Assembly: GCA_013398055.1 (NCBI GenBank)
Contig: VZRS01015024.1
Span: 429,631-493,630 of the forward strand
DNA length: 64,000 nt
Direction of reading: 5' to 3'
DNA from: Ifrita kowaldi
Taxonomy: Eukaryota; Chordata; Aves; Passeriformes; Cinclosomatidae
Below the pieces are notes generated by a model, which had not been told where the DNA came from, did no database searches, and was given only the letters and a program-made list of their open reading frames with translations. How positions within the stretch are numbered: the stretch's first letter is position 1; every line of letters begins with the position of its first letter. A program made the position numbers and the translations under genes. Shown piece after piece: positions 11,159 through 23,995 of this stretch.

Positions 11159-13343
11159 ATGAAATTAGACTGCAGCATTATTGTCTCAGAACGAGATTTC
11201 ACCCAGCTAACTTGGGCATGATCAAAAGCCTAGCCAGAGCATCATAAAACCCGATGTGGGCTGCAAGCAATTAATAGTGTCTTCAGAGGAGACATATCCT
11301 GAGGCTCTGGGCATTCTGGGGCAACTGTTTGTTGTGAAAAAACAACTGATTATGAAATGTCCCTGGGAAGAGCTAAAGCCACTGCCTATATGTGTGTGCA
11401 CATTTGAAAGACTCTTTGTCTTCTCAGCGTTTTTTCACTCTTAACTTTCCCCCTTACTGGCATCTAACTCCAAACCATCTTTACAAGAACTTCTGCTCAA
11501 CTCAGAACACAAGAAGGAAGCTGAGAAGAAGTAAATACTTGTTGCACTGCTCCTGCACAGCTCCAGGGAAGGCAGCTCACACACAGCCCTTCACTCCTTT
11601 TACATTCTGGTTGCTGCCATGCTGTCACCTGAGGAGCACTAACTACCAGAGCACTGCTTTTCAACCCTGCCCTGTTAACAACTGAGTGATGTGAAGCCAG
11701 CAACTCCCTCCTCACCACCATTTATAATAATACAGCATATACACATATATACACAGGCAGACATACACAGATATTCACAAAGCACAGAGTGAGCAACACA
11801 CTGACCTTACACACACAGAAACTGAAGAAATGCAGTGCAGCATCTGGTAGAGCAGAGAAAAGAATCTTGTTTCCCAAAGATTTCAGTGTGGCTCAAAAGA
11901 AAACTTCAGTATCTGCAACAGGCTACTTAAAATGGCTCTTAGAGTGAAGTATCTGCTTGATGTAGCCTCACAAGGCAGAAGAAATGAGATGCACTTGTAC
12001 ATCAATCACAGCTGAATCCCACATTTGGGTCTCTTAACAGCTTTAAAACATCCCAGCAGAACACTGAAAATTCATGTTCATAATGCCCAGAATTAAGCGA
12101 AAATTAGCCAGAAACATCAGATAAGCTTTAAAAATTAGATTACCTGTACAACATTATGCTTGGAGAAATAAACTATTGATGACTGGATTTCGGACCAGAG
12201 ACAGAGGAAATGAAGTTGAAAAGACTTCTCTTAAAGCATAAGCAAAGAGGGAAAACAAGGAAGAGGCAAGAGATCACATGGCAATTTAAACAGAAAAGTG
12301 ACGGGATTTCAAGGGAGAAGGGGAAGGCCAAGGTGGAGAAGAAAACCTGAAAAGAAGAAATGAGAATGAATTAATTGTAATCACCCAGACACTCCATTTC
12401 AGTTACACAATTTCTGTTTCTTACCACCGTGATTAGCTTAAATTCCTTATATTACTTCTTCTAGAAAGAGCCTTTAGGGACATTTTGCCAATGCAGTCAG
12501 CCACCAAAAGGCACACACCATGCAGCCCTTCTGCTGCCTCTTGGGCAGTTGCTCTTCAGCCTTTAGCCCAAGCAGCCACCCAAAGCAAGGCAATCTCTCA
12601 GCAGGACACAAAGTCTGTTACAGCTTATTTTTTTCAGCACGGACCCAACAAATTCACAGTTCATTACTTAAGTGTCTGTTGCCATTGTACCTCAAAGCAC
12701 AAACACAGAATCACAATGCCTCGGAAAGAAAATAAGAAATAAAGAGAAGAAAAAAACTGTAGTATGGTAAGATCAGCTTAATAGAGGCCCTAGAAAACAG
12801 CCACGACATTCCTATCAGAAATAACACCACTGTATCTTCACACAGACTCGGGGTTGCAATTCTGATGCACAAGCCATGAGGCAATTTTAGTTTCTCACAC
12901 ACACACATTCTCAAAAAAGTCCTTGTGACTGTGTTTTTCTAAATAAACAACATCATCTGACTCGTGAGCTTAAATTCGCGCCTCAGGCTCAGCCTCCCTT
13001 GCAGGGCTCCCACACCCAATCCCCGGCTACTGCTGCACCTTTTAGTGTCTGATTGCTCTGACTGAGCACACCCCACCGTGTGAGCTGCTCTGGACACGGC
13101 CACTGCAGGGGATGAATTCTGGGGCTGGGCCAGGAGGATGCAGACAGTCTTCAGCAAAGACTAATGCACTATATCGGCCTGAGTGAGCAGGGCAAACAGA
13201 ACTGCCCTCTTGGGAACCAGGGGGGAATGAAATGTTAGCGGAAAGATAAGAACAGCTGCCTCCCAACAGGACATCAGACATCTGGTGACTGAAGGCACAG
13301 AGAGCTCACAGAGTATTTCTGATCACTGTTACAAACACTTTAC

Positions 13344-13491
13344 CTTCTCTGCTTTAGTATCACACTCGGTGAAATGAATTTTCCCCAAGAAAGTTTTCCT
13401 TTCCTGAATTATTACATTTTTAGAGGTTATTTCAACTGTGTTCCTGATGAGCACAGTGAACCGGTAGCTTTTGTTGTTTGCTGTGTTTTTT
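13344..13491 (-). other. candidate cryptic exon (148 nt) in intron 3
   Basis: On the transcript strand a strong polypyrimidine acceptor (TTTTTCTCTTTGTTCAG) is followed 148 nt later by a good donor (GAGAAG|GTAAAG). One frame is open throughout (it includes YRFTVLIRNTVEITSKNVII), but it needs two upstream bases while exon 3 supplies one. Joined directly to exon 3, the frame hits a stop within the segment. The peptide resembles nothing I recognise. It may be a decoy exon, a non-coding or poison exon, or chance. Confidence 0.25.
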
Positions 13492-15460
13492 CTGAACAAA
13501 GAGAAAAATGGCAAGTCCAATAAAGAAACATCTAAACTGTCTTCTTGAGAGCTACTCAAGTAGCAACAGGTACATGAATTAGATGAAAATTATGACAACC
13601 CAGGTGGCAAAAATGATGAAAGCTCCAGTCTAAGAGTCCACAGAATACTGATTCAAGGGCTTAGTAGGCTCTTATAAAAAACTCCAGTACAAGCAGATCA
13701 CTTCTGCTGCGTAGTTTTTCTTCCCATGTACCAGACACTAATTACATGGCTTACAACAGATAGATACTAAATAAGAAAAACTTCCTGAACTCTTTTTTGA
13801 AGCTGTTAGAAGCCATTTTCTGAGACAGAGAGTTAGATCATTGACACATCCATCTCTTCCTCTTGGGCTTGAAATTTGATATATCAATACATATTTTAAA
13901 GGTATGATAATATTAAACGTATGAAATTTGACTCAAAAATTGATATCTTATCAAGAAGTTTCTGCATTGATTGAACAAGACTATTTCTTTTATTACTTTT
14001 TAAAAGCACAAGGTACACATTTTTTTTCCAGCCAGCATAGCAATGTATTGGCTTTTTCCATGCACCATTACTGAGTGGGCTGTAGTCTCCAGGAGGAAAA
14101 AGACAAATAGAGAGACAAGGGAAGTAGTGTTTCCATCTTCCTTCTAAACCCACTTGGGATGCACCCAATCAACAGCAGCATTACCCATCTGGTGACAATT
14201 GGTTCTGAATACTAAAACCTTCTAGATGCTTTTACACTAACAGTTTATTGTGTGAATAAACTGAATCACACATTTTAATCATGCAGTAATTAATCATTTC
14301 TCAGCTTTTAGTATGGCAATATGTATATAGCACTGTAGCACCTGTTACATTAAATCTTACACGAAAAGGTTTTTCTTATTCACAGATATTGAATTATTTT
14401 CAAACAGGCAGTTTGTAGCTGATTTGGGAAGAGAACCTTCGTCTCCTGAAGAACAGTGACCTACTTAAAAACTTATGCTTTTCTTCTCAGGGAGGGGCTC
14501 AGAGCAAGCAAACACTGCCCACACTGTTCCTCTGCAAGGGTACTTTGTGATACAGTGAGAAATGAAAACAGCAAACACCTGAAAGACGTCCAGCGTTGCC
14601 TTTCAAATCAAAAAATCGTTCCTGAGCTGTTCTCAGATGAATTTTCTCTGCATCACTTCTGTCCATCTGTCTCTCCCCAGAATTAGACTAATAGCAAAAC
14701 TCACCTCTGGGAAATTAATCACCTATTGAGCATCTCTGGCATGTGAATTTCAGCAGTCACTCTGATAAATTGCATTGTGTCCCAAAAACGGAGCTTAAAT
14801 AGAAAGATGGGCAGTCTCCAGTTAACACGCAAATGCAGTGCAGAGCACATTGCAGGGTATCTGCTTGCTAGAAGCTCCCAAAAATCCCAAACCAATACAT
14901 CACCTAATTCCAATTTTCACTGAAAGATCGTGACAAATTCGTGCTCTCAAGTAATTTAATTACAGCAATAAGTTTATATTACTGCATTCCAGGGCTTGGA
15001 ATCTCAGTTTTACTACAGTTACTGCCAAGCACACTCACTGCATGTTAAGCCCCTTGATAATTCCCTTCATATTACAACTGTGTTTGTATTTTGCCCCTCC
15101 CTTGTCTGGCCAAGTGTAAGCAAATTGCTGTTCTTCACAGAAAACACAGCAAGCCCTGATCAAAAACAGAAAAGCCCCAAATCTTCCTACTCTTACAGGA
15201 ATGAACAAAGCTCAAATCACTCTTGTGTAAGTGTACTTATAGCACAATGCCCACCTGCTGGCTCCTTCGCTACCCAGAATTTCCTTAAACCATTCACCAA
15301 TGGGACCATAAACACATTTTATCTTCCTCTGAGCCAGTACAAATTCATAACTTTAGCTCTCATGGCTGCAGGCACACACACCCCGAGCACAGAAACACTG
15401 GCAAGACGAGCACAAACGAGATAAAAGGCTCAAGCAAATGTGACTTTCTTTAAAAGCCTT

Positions 15461-15730
15461 CTCGCCTGTCACCCGCCCCGCACGCGAAGCGCCCAGAATT
15501 AACGGCCGGGGCTGTTTGCTGAAGCAGCAGCGCTCTGCAGCCTCGGCTGAGTGACTCCAGTAAATGAGGGATTTGCTGCCAGCTGCTGGCACAAGGGATG
15601 CTGCGGATTTGTGCGTGTCTAACTGCTCGGATCAGAGAGAACCAACACCAACTCCTGTGGCCGAGTTTCAAATGGCCTGGGATGGTCTTTCTGTCCATTT
15701 ATTTATTGCAAAACAGGGAGGAGTCATCGA
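15461..15730. promoter_or_regulatory. CpG-rich patch in intron 3, possible regulatory element
   Basis: About ten CpG dinucleotides fall in roughly 85-95 bp (15471-15545, including GCACGCGAAGCGCCC and AACGGCCGGGG), with more scattered up to about 15730. The surrounding tens of kilobases are strongly CpG-depleted. Preserved CpG usually marks hypomethylated regulatory DNA. No convincing TATA box, first exon or donor was found. It could equally be an internal enhancer, a small alternative promoter or a leftover GC-rich repeat. Confidence 0.35.
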
Positions 15731-17130
15731 TGCTTGAGTCAGCTGCTCCAGAAACAAAAGAAATAAACAAACTTGTGATCTAAACTCAACGGTTCTTTAA
15801 TTTTTAAAGTACACAGTTGTGGGGTTTGGGGGAATTTTTCTTCAGAATGTAAGAAACACTATGCACTGACAGTTTCTCATTTACAGAGAAAGTTAATAAA
15901 AAGCAGATGGAGGTCATAATACAGCAACTACAATACATGCTGTAATTAATCTGGCACTCCAAACAAACACAATGTCAGCAAAAGACTCACTTTAAATCTC
16001 TAAGTCAATTACGGACTGATTGCCTCAGCAACACATTACAGAAATTATTGACCATTTACAAAGTTGCCTTGGGGGAAGCAATCCTTCAGCTGTAACAGGC
16101 ACTCTGTAGGTTAATTAGCTAACTTAGCTGCAAGTACCTAAAGTGAATACTTGAGAAATATTTAAACTAAAAAGGTGCTTTCCCTCAAAATATTCACAAG
16201 CCAAACATCATAAACAGAAAACAGCAGATTTTTTCCACCTCCACATCTCACCCTGAGGAAGCCACTGGCCAACGAAAAACTGGATAACCCATGTGCATGC
16301 ATGCAATTCAAATGGCAAAATATGCAAATATAGTCACTCTTGGCAAATTATAAAAAAAACTAGACTAGAAGAGAGTGAGGCACAGTAAGTTTGGGCCTCC
16401 AGATAGAGAATATGTCCGCTCAGAAAAACGGTGGTAGTGCTGTTTCATTTGAAATGCTGAGAAAAATCACAGAAAATCATCGTTGTTTCAAGTTCTACAT
16501 CCACATTTGGAAGGGAAAAAAAAAAAATCCTAGTGTCAGTTTCCCAGTAAGTGCTTCTTCATAGAAAAAAAAATAATTACAGCCCCTTTCCAGCATCTCC
16601 TTCAAACATTTCATGTCCCACCAATTTGAACCAGGAAAGTCTAGAGAAACCACTGTGGATGAACAATGTAAGTCAGCTGAAAATTGTCCCCACAGTTTAG
16701 CTGTCTAAATACTTGTGGGAGAAGACAAGCTCTCCATTAACTGTAGCAAAATCAAATTCTAGCTCACGAGTATGACAAAAAAACCCCTAAAAATTGATAA
16801 TTCGATCAATAATAAATTTGTGTCATATTCAAAAAGTTGCCTCCAACTGATTTCACTAGGGTAAATTTCAACCAGCATTAAAATAAAGGAGTTTTGTAAA
16901 TATCTGTGTATTATACCAGGCATGAGAGTCACTACAAAAACTACCAGCAAACACTTGACTTAAAAACCAGAGAATTGCTTGAAAGAAACTAAAAAATATG
17001 ACCTAACACTCCCCATACTCCACCACACCAGTCTAACTCCTGAATGCCAGTGCTGGGCATAGATTTGTGCCAACATTTTAGTAAGTAGCTATGGGTCTCA
17101 CACACCTCACCCTCTGGATAACCTTTAGAG

Positions 17131-17232
17131 GAAAAGGAAAAGGAAAAGGAAAAGGAAAAGGAAAAGGAAAAGGAAAAGGAAAAGGAAAAGGAAAAGGAAA
17201 AGGAAAAGGAAAAGGAAAAGGAAAAGGAAAAG
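17131..17232 (+). repeat. microsatellite (GAAAAG)17
   Basis: Seventeen uninterrupted perfect GAAAAG units (102 bp), flanked by slightly degenerate repeats. On the BICC1 transcript strand this is (CTTTTC)17, a long pure pyrimidine tract. A minus-strand open frame through it would encode alternating Phe-Leu, which is an artefact of the repeat. Confidence 0.98.
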
Positions 17233-18825
17233 GAGATTAAGGCACTGGCAATTGAAAGAGGTCAGCAAGACAAAAATCCATCTTACTATCCCGAAGTAGA
17301 GAGCACCACTTCTCCCCACTGCTCTTGCTCACATCTTTTCCCCACCAGCAGATGAGAACAGAACAGCAAAGGGTGCCACTTGCAGACACAGCTTTAGGAA
17401 CTGCAATTTAGGCACTCAAGTCTAAGTTACCAGATGTTCATTTTCAGCTGCTGCTGCTGGCAATGACTGGGGTTAAAGTTTTATTTGCAAAATTAACAGA
17501 AGATGAAGAAAAAGAAAATATGCAAAAAATATCTGTGTCTGTCATTGTACATTAGGGAGACAAGAAAAAGAAAGAGTTAATGGCCAAGAGTCTCTTACTT
17601 CTTGACAATTTCTCCATTTGGGCTGATATGCTGCTTACACTGCTAAGAAGTAATTTTCAATAGAATGAGTCAGCTGAATAAAAGCATAACCCATTTTGTC
17701 ATAGCTTTCTTATCTTTGTCTGGCATTTTACCAATAATTCATGCTATAAATGGCCTTCTCTATAGTAGTTTCTTTTGGTTTAGTTTTCTTCCAACTAACT
17801 CCATCTTTACTTAAGGAATCCAAAATCTGCTCCCCTCCCAAATGCACCCATGTGCACTGTCATATTTTCCTACAGGGATCCCTTCTTGCAACATCCTTCA
17901 GTAAGCAAATCCACAAGAAAATAAAAAGATACTGCACCAAAATAGCCACTTCCATTATTTTTTCCCCTCAGAGAAAGCACATGTTCAATCTGACAATTCA
18001 GATTTCTTTGATGTGACCAAATGTGCACCTATGAGCAAGTCAATTCGCCTTTGTAACCCTCCACACGACAGCACCCAGAGGCAGGAGCGCTGAACATGAG
18101 CTTTCCTGCTCACTGCACTCACAGCAGTAGGAGCAGGAGAGGGGAACTCTACACTGGAATGCATTTTGCACATGTATAGCTACAAATTTACTGCTGGAAA
18201 TCTCAGTGGGAGCTGTTTGGCTATAGAGTACTTTAAGTCAATTCCACAGAACAGCTTGCACTTTCCTGAAGCCCAATATTTTCTCAGCTTACTTTCTTGG
18301 CCACTACTCTCCTCCAGCACAGCAAGACCAAGTTTACATTATTTGACATTGCACTGGACACAAATCCCATCAGCTGGATGAAAGCTGCACTCAAAATTAA
18401 TCCTTTTTATTGCCATCTTGGTTTACTTGCACACATCCTAATTCTGTTTTGTGATTTTTTAGTAGAAATTGCCAATATCCTCAGCTCCCATGGACCAGAA
18501 ATTCATGTTTTGCATTCCTGGTATTTTAAGTCATATGTATGTTTTGATGCAAGACAAGACATCTGTTAAATGTTTAACAAATTTAAATTGCAGCCATCAA
18601 AACTGCGTCTTTATGGAAGCTGCACAAAGGCCTCAGATGGGAACAGTGACATGTCAGACATTGAATCACCGGTCTAGGACAGTAATGAAAGCACACATCA
18701 ATACAGTGGTGTTCACCAGCTTTCCCCTAGGATATTAATTAAGTAAAAACCTCAGAATTGTGTTTGATTCAATTTCCAAGACTAGGATATGTATTGGAAA
18801 TTCATGCCAAACACCGATGAACACA

Positions 18826-19165
18826 ATCCTCCTCTCCACTTTTTGGAATATACATTTTCACCCATTCCACAACATCTTCCTCTTTTGCACCTCCCATCTG
18901 TTTTCCCATTATCTCTACACCACCTTTGTCACTAACTCTTTATTATTCTATTCTTGCAAAATCCTCATTTCTTTAAGAGTCCCACTCTCAACACACGTTT
19001 CCTGCCATCCCACCTACTTCTTTCCAACTGGCTTCAGTCTCCTCATCAAGCTCTCATTTCCTCTCCATGTCTCTCACTTTCCCTACTCTGCTTCATTCCC
19101 AACTTTGTCCTTTCCCACAGCTTTGTTCCCATTAACAAGAGCTCATTTGCCTTTCCCTTTCACTG
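18826..19165 (+). repeat. pyrimidine-rich stretch
   Basis: About 340 bp in which the plus strand is dominated by C and T, with blocks such as CTCCTCTCCACTTTTTGG and CACAACATCTTCCTC. It supports a long open frame only because stop codons need purines. There is no simple repeat unit and no recognisable family. In the BICC1 transcript it is purine-rich. Confidence 0.55.
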
Positions 19166-22100
19166 GAGTTAATACAGGGAGAAGATGTTGCCAGCAGCTC
19201 TCTGTGACTGGCCCTGGTTGGTGAGCACTGCCAGATGGTTTTGGTCTCCCTAGTTAAACGAGCCCATTTCCAAAGCCAAAACTATTGCAGTGCTCAACAA
19301 CCATTTACCATAAAAACACAAATATTTTTTAAACATTAAAAATCTGGACCAGAAAAGAAAAGAAAAAAACTCACCAGAACACTAGCAATGCCCTGGATTT
19401 TGTTCTCTTTAGATCTGACTTGCTTTACAGAAGGTGTTAGTCTTGCCAAATAATCAAAGAATGAAATGACTAGAAAGTTTTATACAAGGTTAAGTTCGTA
19501 CAGATGAAAAGCTTAAAATTCTGAAAACTGTACTACAGCCACTTTTCAGATATTCCCTCCTACTGCTATTTCAGAAAAATCCTATGGTTCAAATTACAGT
19601 TTCCAGAGGAAGTCATTAAAGAGACTAGAATTTCTATCAATGATGGTTTTGTAAGTTTGCACTCGGTCTTCGGCACAGACTCTGTCTATATTTAGAATGC
19701 ACAATATAAAGAATGCTTGAAATCAAAGCAATTACACAAAAACATCAGAATTTTATCTGTAATACATCAGATTTGCAGGGAGAAGATGATACTCACGTAC
19801 ACTGAAGGTTTATAGGACCTGATCAGGGTTGGAGAGGGCACAGCAGCAGCCAGCCCTACCTGCAAGTGCTCCTGTCTCCAGGAAAGCCTCTTTGGGGACA
19901 GCAGCTACAGAAACACAGTATCAACAAACTGGAAAGACTCTAATTTTTTTGGTCAGCTACAGAATATCACACATTAGGTATTATTGCTTCAAAGTATAAA
20001 AATGTAGTGTTCTCACCAGTAATATTCAAGGGCATATGATTTTTTTTCCATCTGAACTGTGACAAGGCTCTTAAGAAGATCTCTGCTATGCATCTTAGTT
20101 TCTCTACACTTTTGAGAGCTGGAGGGTTCTGGCCTCCTCCACTCAAGCCATTTTTTGTTCCAAATCAAAACAAAAATTCGAATCATATTTACTAACCTGA
20201 CATATCATTGCCACTCACTGAAAAATGCATAATGCATAACTCGTGTGTTAAAATTATCACCCTCAGTTATTCATATTAGTGTCAGATATTTCCACACAGT
20301 AATGCATTATTTTGGCAGCAAGAACTTCCCAACATCCCTTTAAGCCTTCACAACCACTCGGATTGAAACACATTGAAGCAGGAGTACATTATACTTAAAA
20401 GAAGATGAAACATGACACTTGCCCTTTCTTAATGCTTTTCCAACCAAACCCAGGAAAAAAGTAACTGGTGATAAAAGAACAAAAATGTACGATGGACACT
20501 TGACACCAAGAGTTCATCTTCTCTCATGAAAAATACTCAAGAGGATGAACAATCCCTTCTCTAAAGGAAAAAGTACTAGAGTAATGCAAATAGCATTAGT
20601 TTTGCTGTAACAAGGTCAAGCACAAAAATAAGTTTAATGCCATTCTAAGGAACAGAAAAAACTTGTAATTTCCCAGACCATGTACCAGATCTGACTGAAA
20701 TTTTATTTTATGAAGCAACTGCATAGATAAGAAACCATCTTACTCCCCCCACCCCAAATTCTGCCAGCATTCTGAAGAAACATTACAGAACACCCTTTAT
20801 CTCCTGGCACGAGTAACTTTCAATTCCATTGCAGAATCGTATGTGCAATTCATCTACTTTTAAGACATAAGCATAATTTTTTTTAAAAATCTACTTATAT
20901 ACATAGTTATTAGGTGGATAATTGTATAACAAGGTGAATCTTTTTTCCTGTTTTTGGTGAGACCAAATAAGAGCTGCAAAGGAATTTTGCTGCACACAGA
21001 GAGAGCTGACGCAGAATACCCAAACCAATGGTTCTGTTGTCATGGGCACCAACAAGGAAAAGGCATTTAAATGCCAAGATTTTTAAGAAAACCTTTACCG
21101 AACTGGGATAAAGTCAGACCCACAACTTTACACCTTGGGAACCAAAACTAAACAGCTTCAGGAAAAATTCTGCTGACAAAAGAGCACTGGCCCCCATAAC
21201 CCAGCAGCCCTGAATGCCCCCTGCGTCAGCGGGATCGGCCCCAGGGCATGCCAGGCTGCAGGGCTGAGCTGCCTAGCAGGCAGCTATGGAGGCAGGGGAC
21301 AGGCTGTAAGCATGCACACAGCAGGAGAGGGAAAGGAGACCACAGCTGTGCTGTTTGCCAGCGCTGAAAACAATCCTGTCTCTCCCCTGATTTCATTTCT
21401 AGCAGAAGTAGTTACCAGTCTTGCCTTTCCAAGTGCTTGGAAAAGGCACACGAGAGCACACCTTTGTTATTCACAGCATATGGAATAAGGCTGTCCTGGG
21501 GACTGGTGATGTAAAACCATTGTGCCTACTGCCATTACATGGAATTGTCTCAGACTGGTGCACTGGCATCCCCTTCCCACTTACAGATGGGAAAGACTCA
21601 CAAAGTGAATTCAAAAGCTCATTTACAGCACCTTCCTGTTGCCCTCTGGATAACCAGGTGAAAAGCTCCTCTCCTGAGGGAACAGGTACCCACAGCAGGG
21701 CCATCAAACCACCACCGTCCTCACCCCACTGCATCACTTATGGACAGGGGATATTTCCTTGCCTCTAAGGGTGGAGATCCACATGAGCAAGGGAAGCACC
21801 CAACAGCTCTGTTAGGGCCTAGACCTTGGAGCAGCAGCCACTGAGCTGCCGGCAGAGTTCCAGCTGGGATAATGCACATTACCTTCTCTGTAAGAACGAC
21901 TCTGCAGGATGACTTTGGGCAATTTGAGCCCACACTTCCATTGATCTGCACACTGAAATCAGTGCTGAGACTAAACAAATTAAACCTTGATCGTGAACCA
22001 ATACAAAAGTTACCTCTGTTTGAAAGTGCTTAACCATCCAGGCACTTCAAAAGTTTAGTTGCTCTCTTCTCTGCATCACTCTACATCCCTAACTAAAGAC

Positions 22101-22389
22101 CACGGAATGGGAAGAGTCATCACTCCATACGTTTCAAGCTCCTACCAAGAGTTAGGGTACAGCCTTTCAGGACAGTTGGCACAATTTTCAAAAGCATCTC
22201 GGTGTGTGAGAAGCTCAAGTTTGTCAGACAAACTCCACATATCACTGCAGATCTCCAAGGGCCTGATTAATTCCCTCACCCCTTTCTTTTTAATTGGAGC
22301 TTAAGGCTCTAAACCAATTAAGTGGCTATTCATAGTACTGAATTTAAGGTAGGAAAATTAGTCGATTATATCCCACATTCACTCCATCT

Positions 22390-22426
22390 GTTTTGGTTTT
22401 GGGTTGTTTTGGGGTTGTTTTTGTGA
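22390..22426 (+). repeat. G/T-rich low-complexity tract
   Basis: The plus strand reads TTTTGGTTTTGGGTTGTTTT and continues similarly (GGGGTTGTTTTTG). It is C/A-rich in the BICC1 transcript. Confidence 0.75.
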
Positions 22427-23337
22427 GAACAGCAGAAGCTGCAATTACTGTCACTAGAAACAGCACACAAAGATATGAACGTAGGTCAAGAGTAGGAGTT
22501 GACCCAAACTATGAAAAACTACTGTTAGAGCCCTTGTTTTATTAACAGGTCTGAAGCATTTGGTAGTCCTGTGATGCTCTGTGACCTTCCCAGGTGGGGC
22601 TGATTCAGCATTTAAGACTGATTTGCAGAATAAAACTCAGCACATTGTTGCATTTACAGAAACACAAATTATCAATTCCTTTTACAGTAACTTACAGTAA
22701 AGAGTGGGTTTTTCTTTAAAATCGATAAATCAGCAACACAGATAAGTAGTGGCAGGCACACAAGCAATTCCAGCACATGGAGTTCTGTTTTCCATTATTC
22801 ACAACAATTTTATGAACTTTTACAGGTTACATATGGCTACAAATGAAGAGATTGCAATTTTAGAAGTGAGTGAAATTATAGAAGGACTTGTAAATCCTAT
22901 TCACATGAATACTTTTACGCCACAATTTACATGGGGATAGTCTTTGGAAAAGCAGCAGGATTCACTTCTATATTCAAAGAATTAAGATCAAATCAAGTGT
23001 AACTAAGAGAAGTAGTTTCCGTAAGAAAATGTTTTCATGCAACTTAAACCATCTCTGAAATATACAATATTTAATTTCTGCAGTTTTTCCACAATACAGC
23101 TAGCTCCAAATCACTTTTCAACAAAATTAAAATCAGGCATAATACACATGCATTGTGGAAAAGGGAAAAAATTAACTAATGTGTCTTCAGCCCAGACTAG
23201 GGAAATTGTTCAAGGAAAACGCTAAAAACCTCTGTTATGGCTGCAACTATATTAAGAAGGAGGAACATACATGTAAAGCCTTAAAGAAAAGGAAAACACC
23301 AAAGACATAAAAAATGAAGTAATCCTAACAGTCATTA

Positions 23338-23530
23338 TTCTATATAGAATCACAGGATCTTTAAGGTTGGCAAAGACCTCCAAGATCATCAAGTCCAGCC
23401 TTTGACTGAACACCACCTTGTCAACTAAACCATGGCAGTGAGTGCCACAAGTACTTGTGTTTTTTGAACATTTCAGCAGCTCCACCACGTCCCTGTTCCA
23501 ACTCTTCACCGTTCCTCCAGTGAAGATATG
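23338..23530 (-). mobile_element. CR1 LINE 3'-end fragment
   Basis: The plus strand shows the hallmark reverse complement of a CR1 3' end: TAGAATCACAGGATC, then TTAAGGTTGGCAAAGACCTC, AAGATCATCAAGTCCAGCC, CACCACCTTGTCAACTAAACC, ending with TTCCTCCAGTGAAGA. The element is therefore in minus orientation, the same as BICC1. It is 5'-truncated, as is usual for CR1, and diverged enough that no open reverse-transcriptase frame remains. CR1 is a chicken-repeat-type non-LTR retroposon abundant in birds and other reptiles. It supports the avian assignment. Boundaries are approximate to about 10 bp. Confidence 0.88.
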
Positions 23531-23995
23531 CACACAGTCACACAGAGCACAGCATTATCTGCTTAGGAGTTACATAAGACAAAGAAGCAGATAGCCTAAA
23601 CTATTAGACAATTTTTAGTTGCTTTCATGCTTATTTGACTGAATTCAGACGTGGCCAATTTCTTGGGGAAAATTTCAGGTTATATAACTGCACTTTGCAG
23701 ACATGCCAGCCTCTGAAGAACACCAAGCCACCTGGTATTTAGAGAAAGATTGAGTGTGTAATGTCAATTTAGTGTCATAGACCAAAATCCTTTCAGTATT
23801 TCAGCAATCCCAACAATAATTGAAAGCAGAGAAATCTATTAATTCCACTAAACTTCGCATTTACTTCAAAATACCATCAATGCAACAAGAATCTCCTGAA
23901 GCAAGGGTCCAAAACCACTTGATGCCACACAAGTACTTTTCAGTCTACTCAAAGTTTCTCAACATCAGCCTCATTGAGCCCTCTGCTTTGCTTAG

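Noticed and set aside
17125..17319. Minus-strand open frame with a Phe-Leu repeat
   Set aside because: It is produced by the GAAAAG microsatellite, with no start context or homology.
18760..19224. 154-codon plus-strand open frame
   Set aside because: It lies in pyrimidine-rich sequence where stops are rare. It has no recognisable domain and is intronic.
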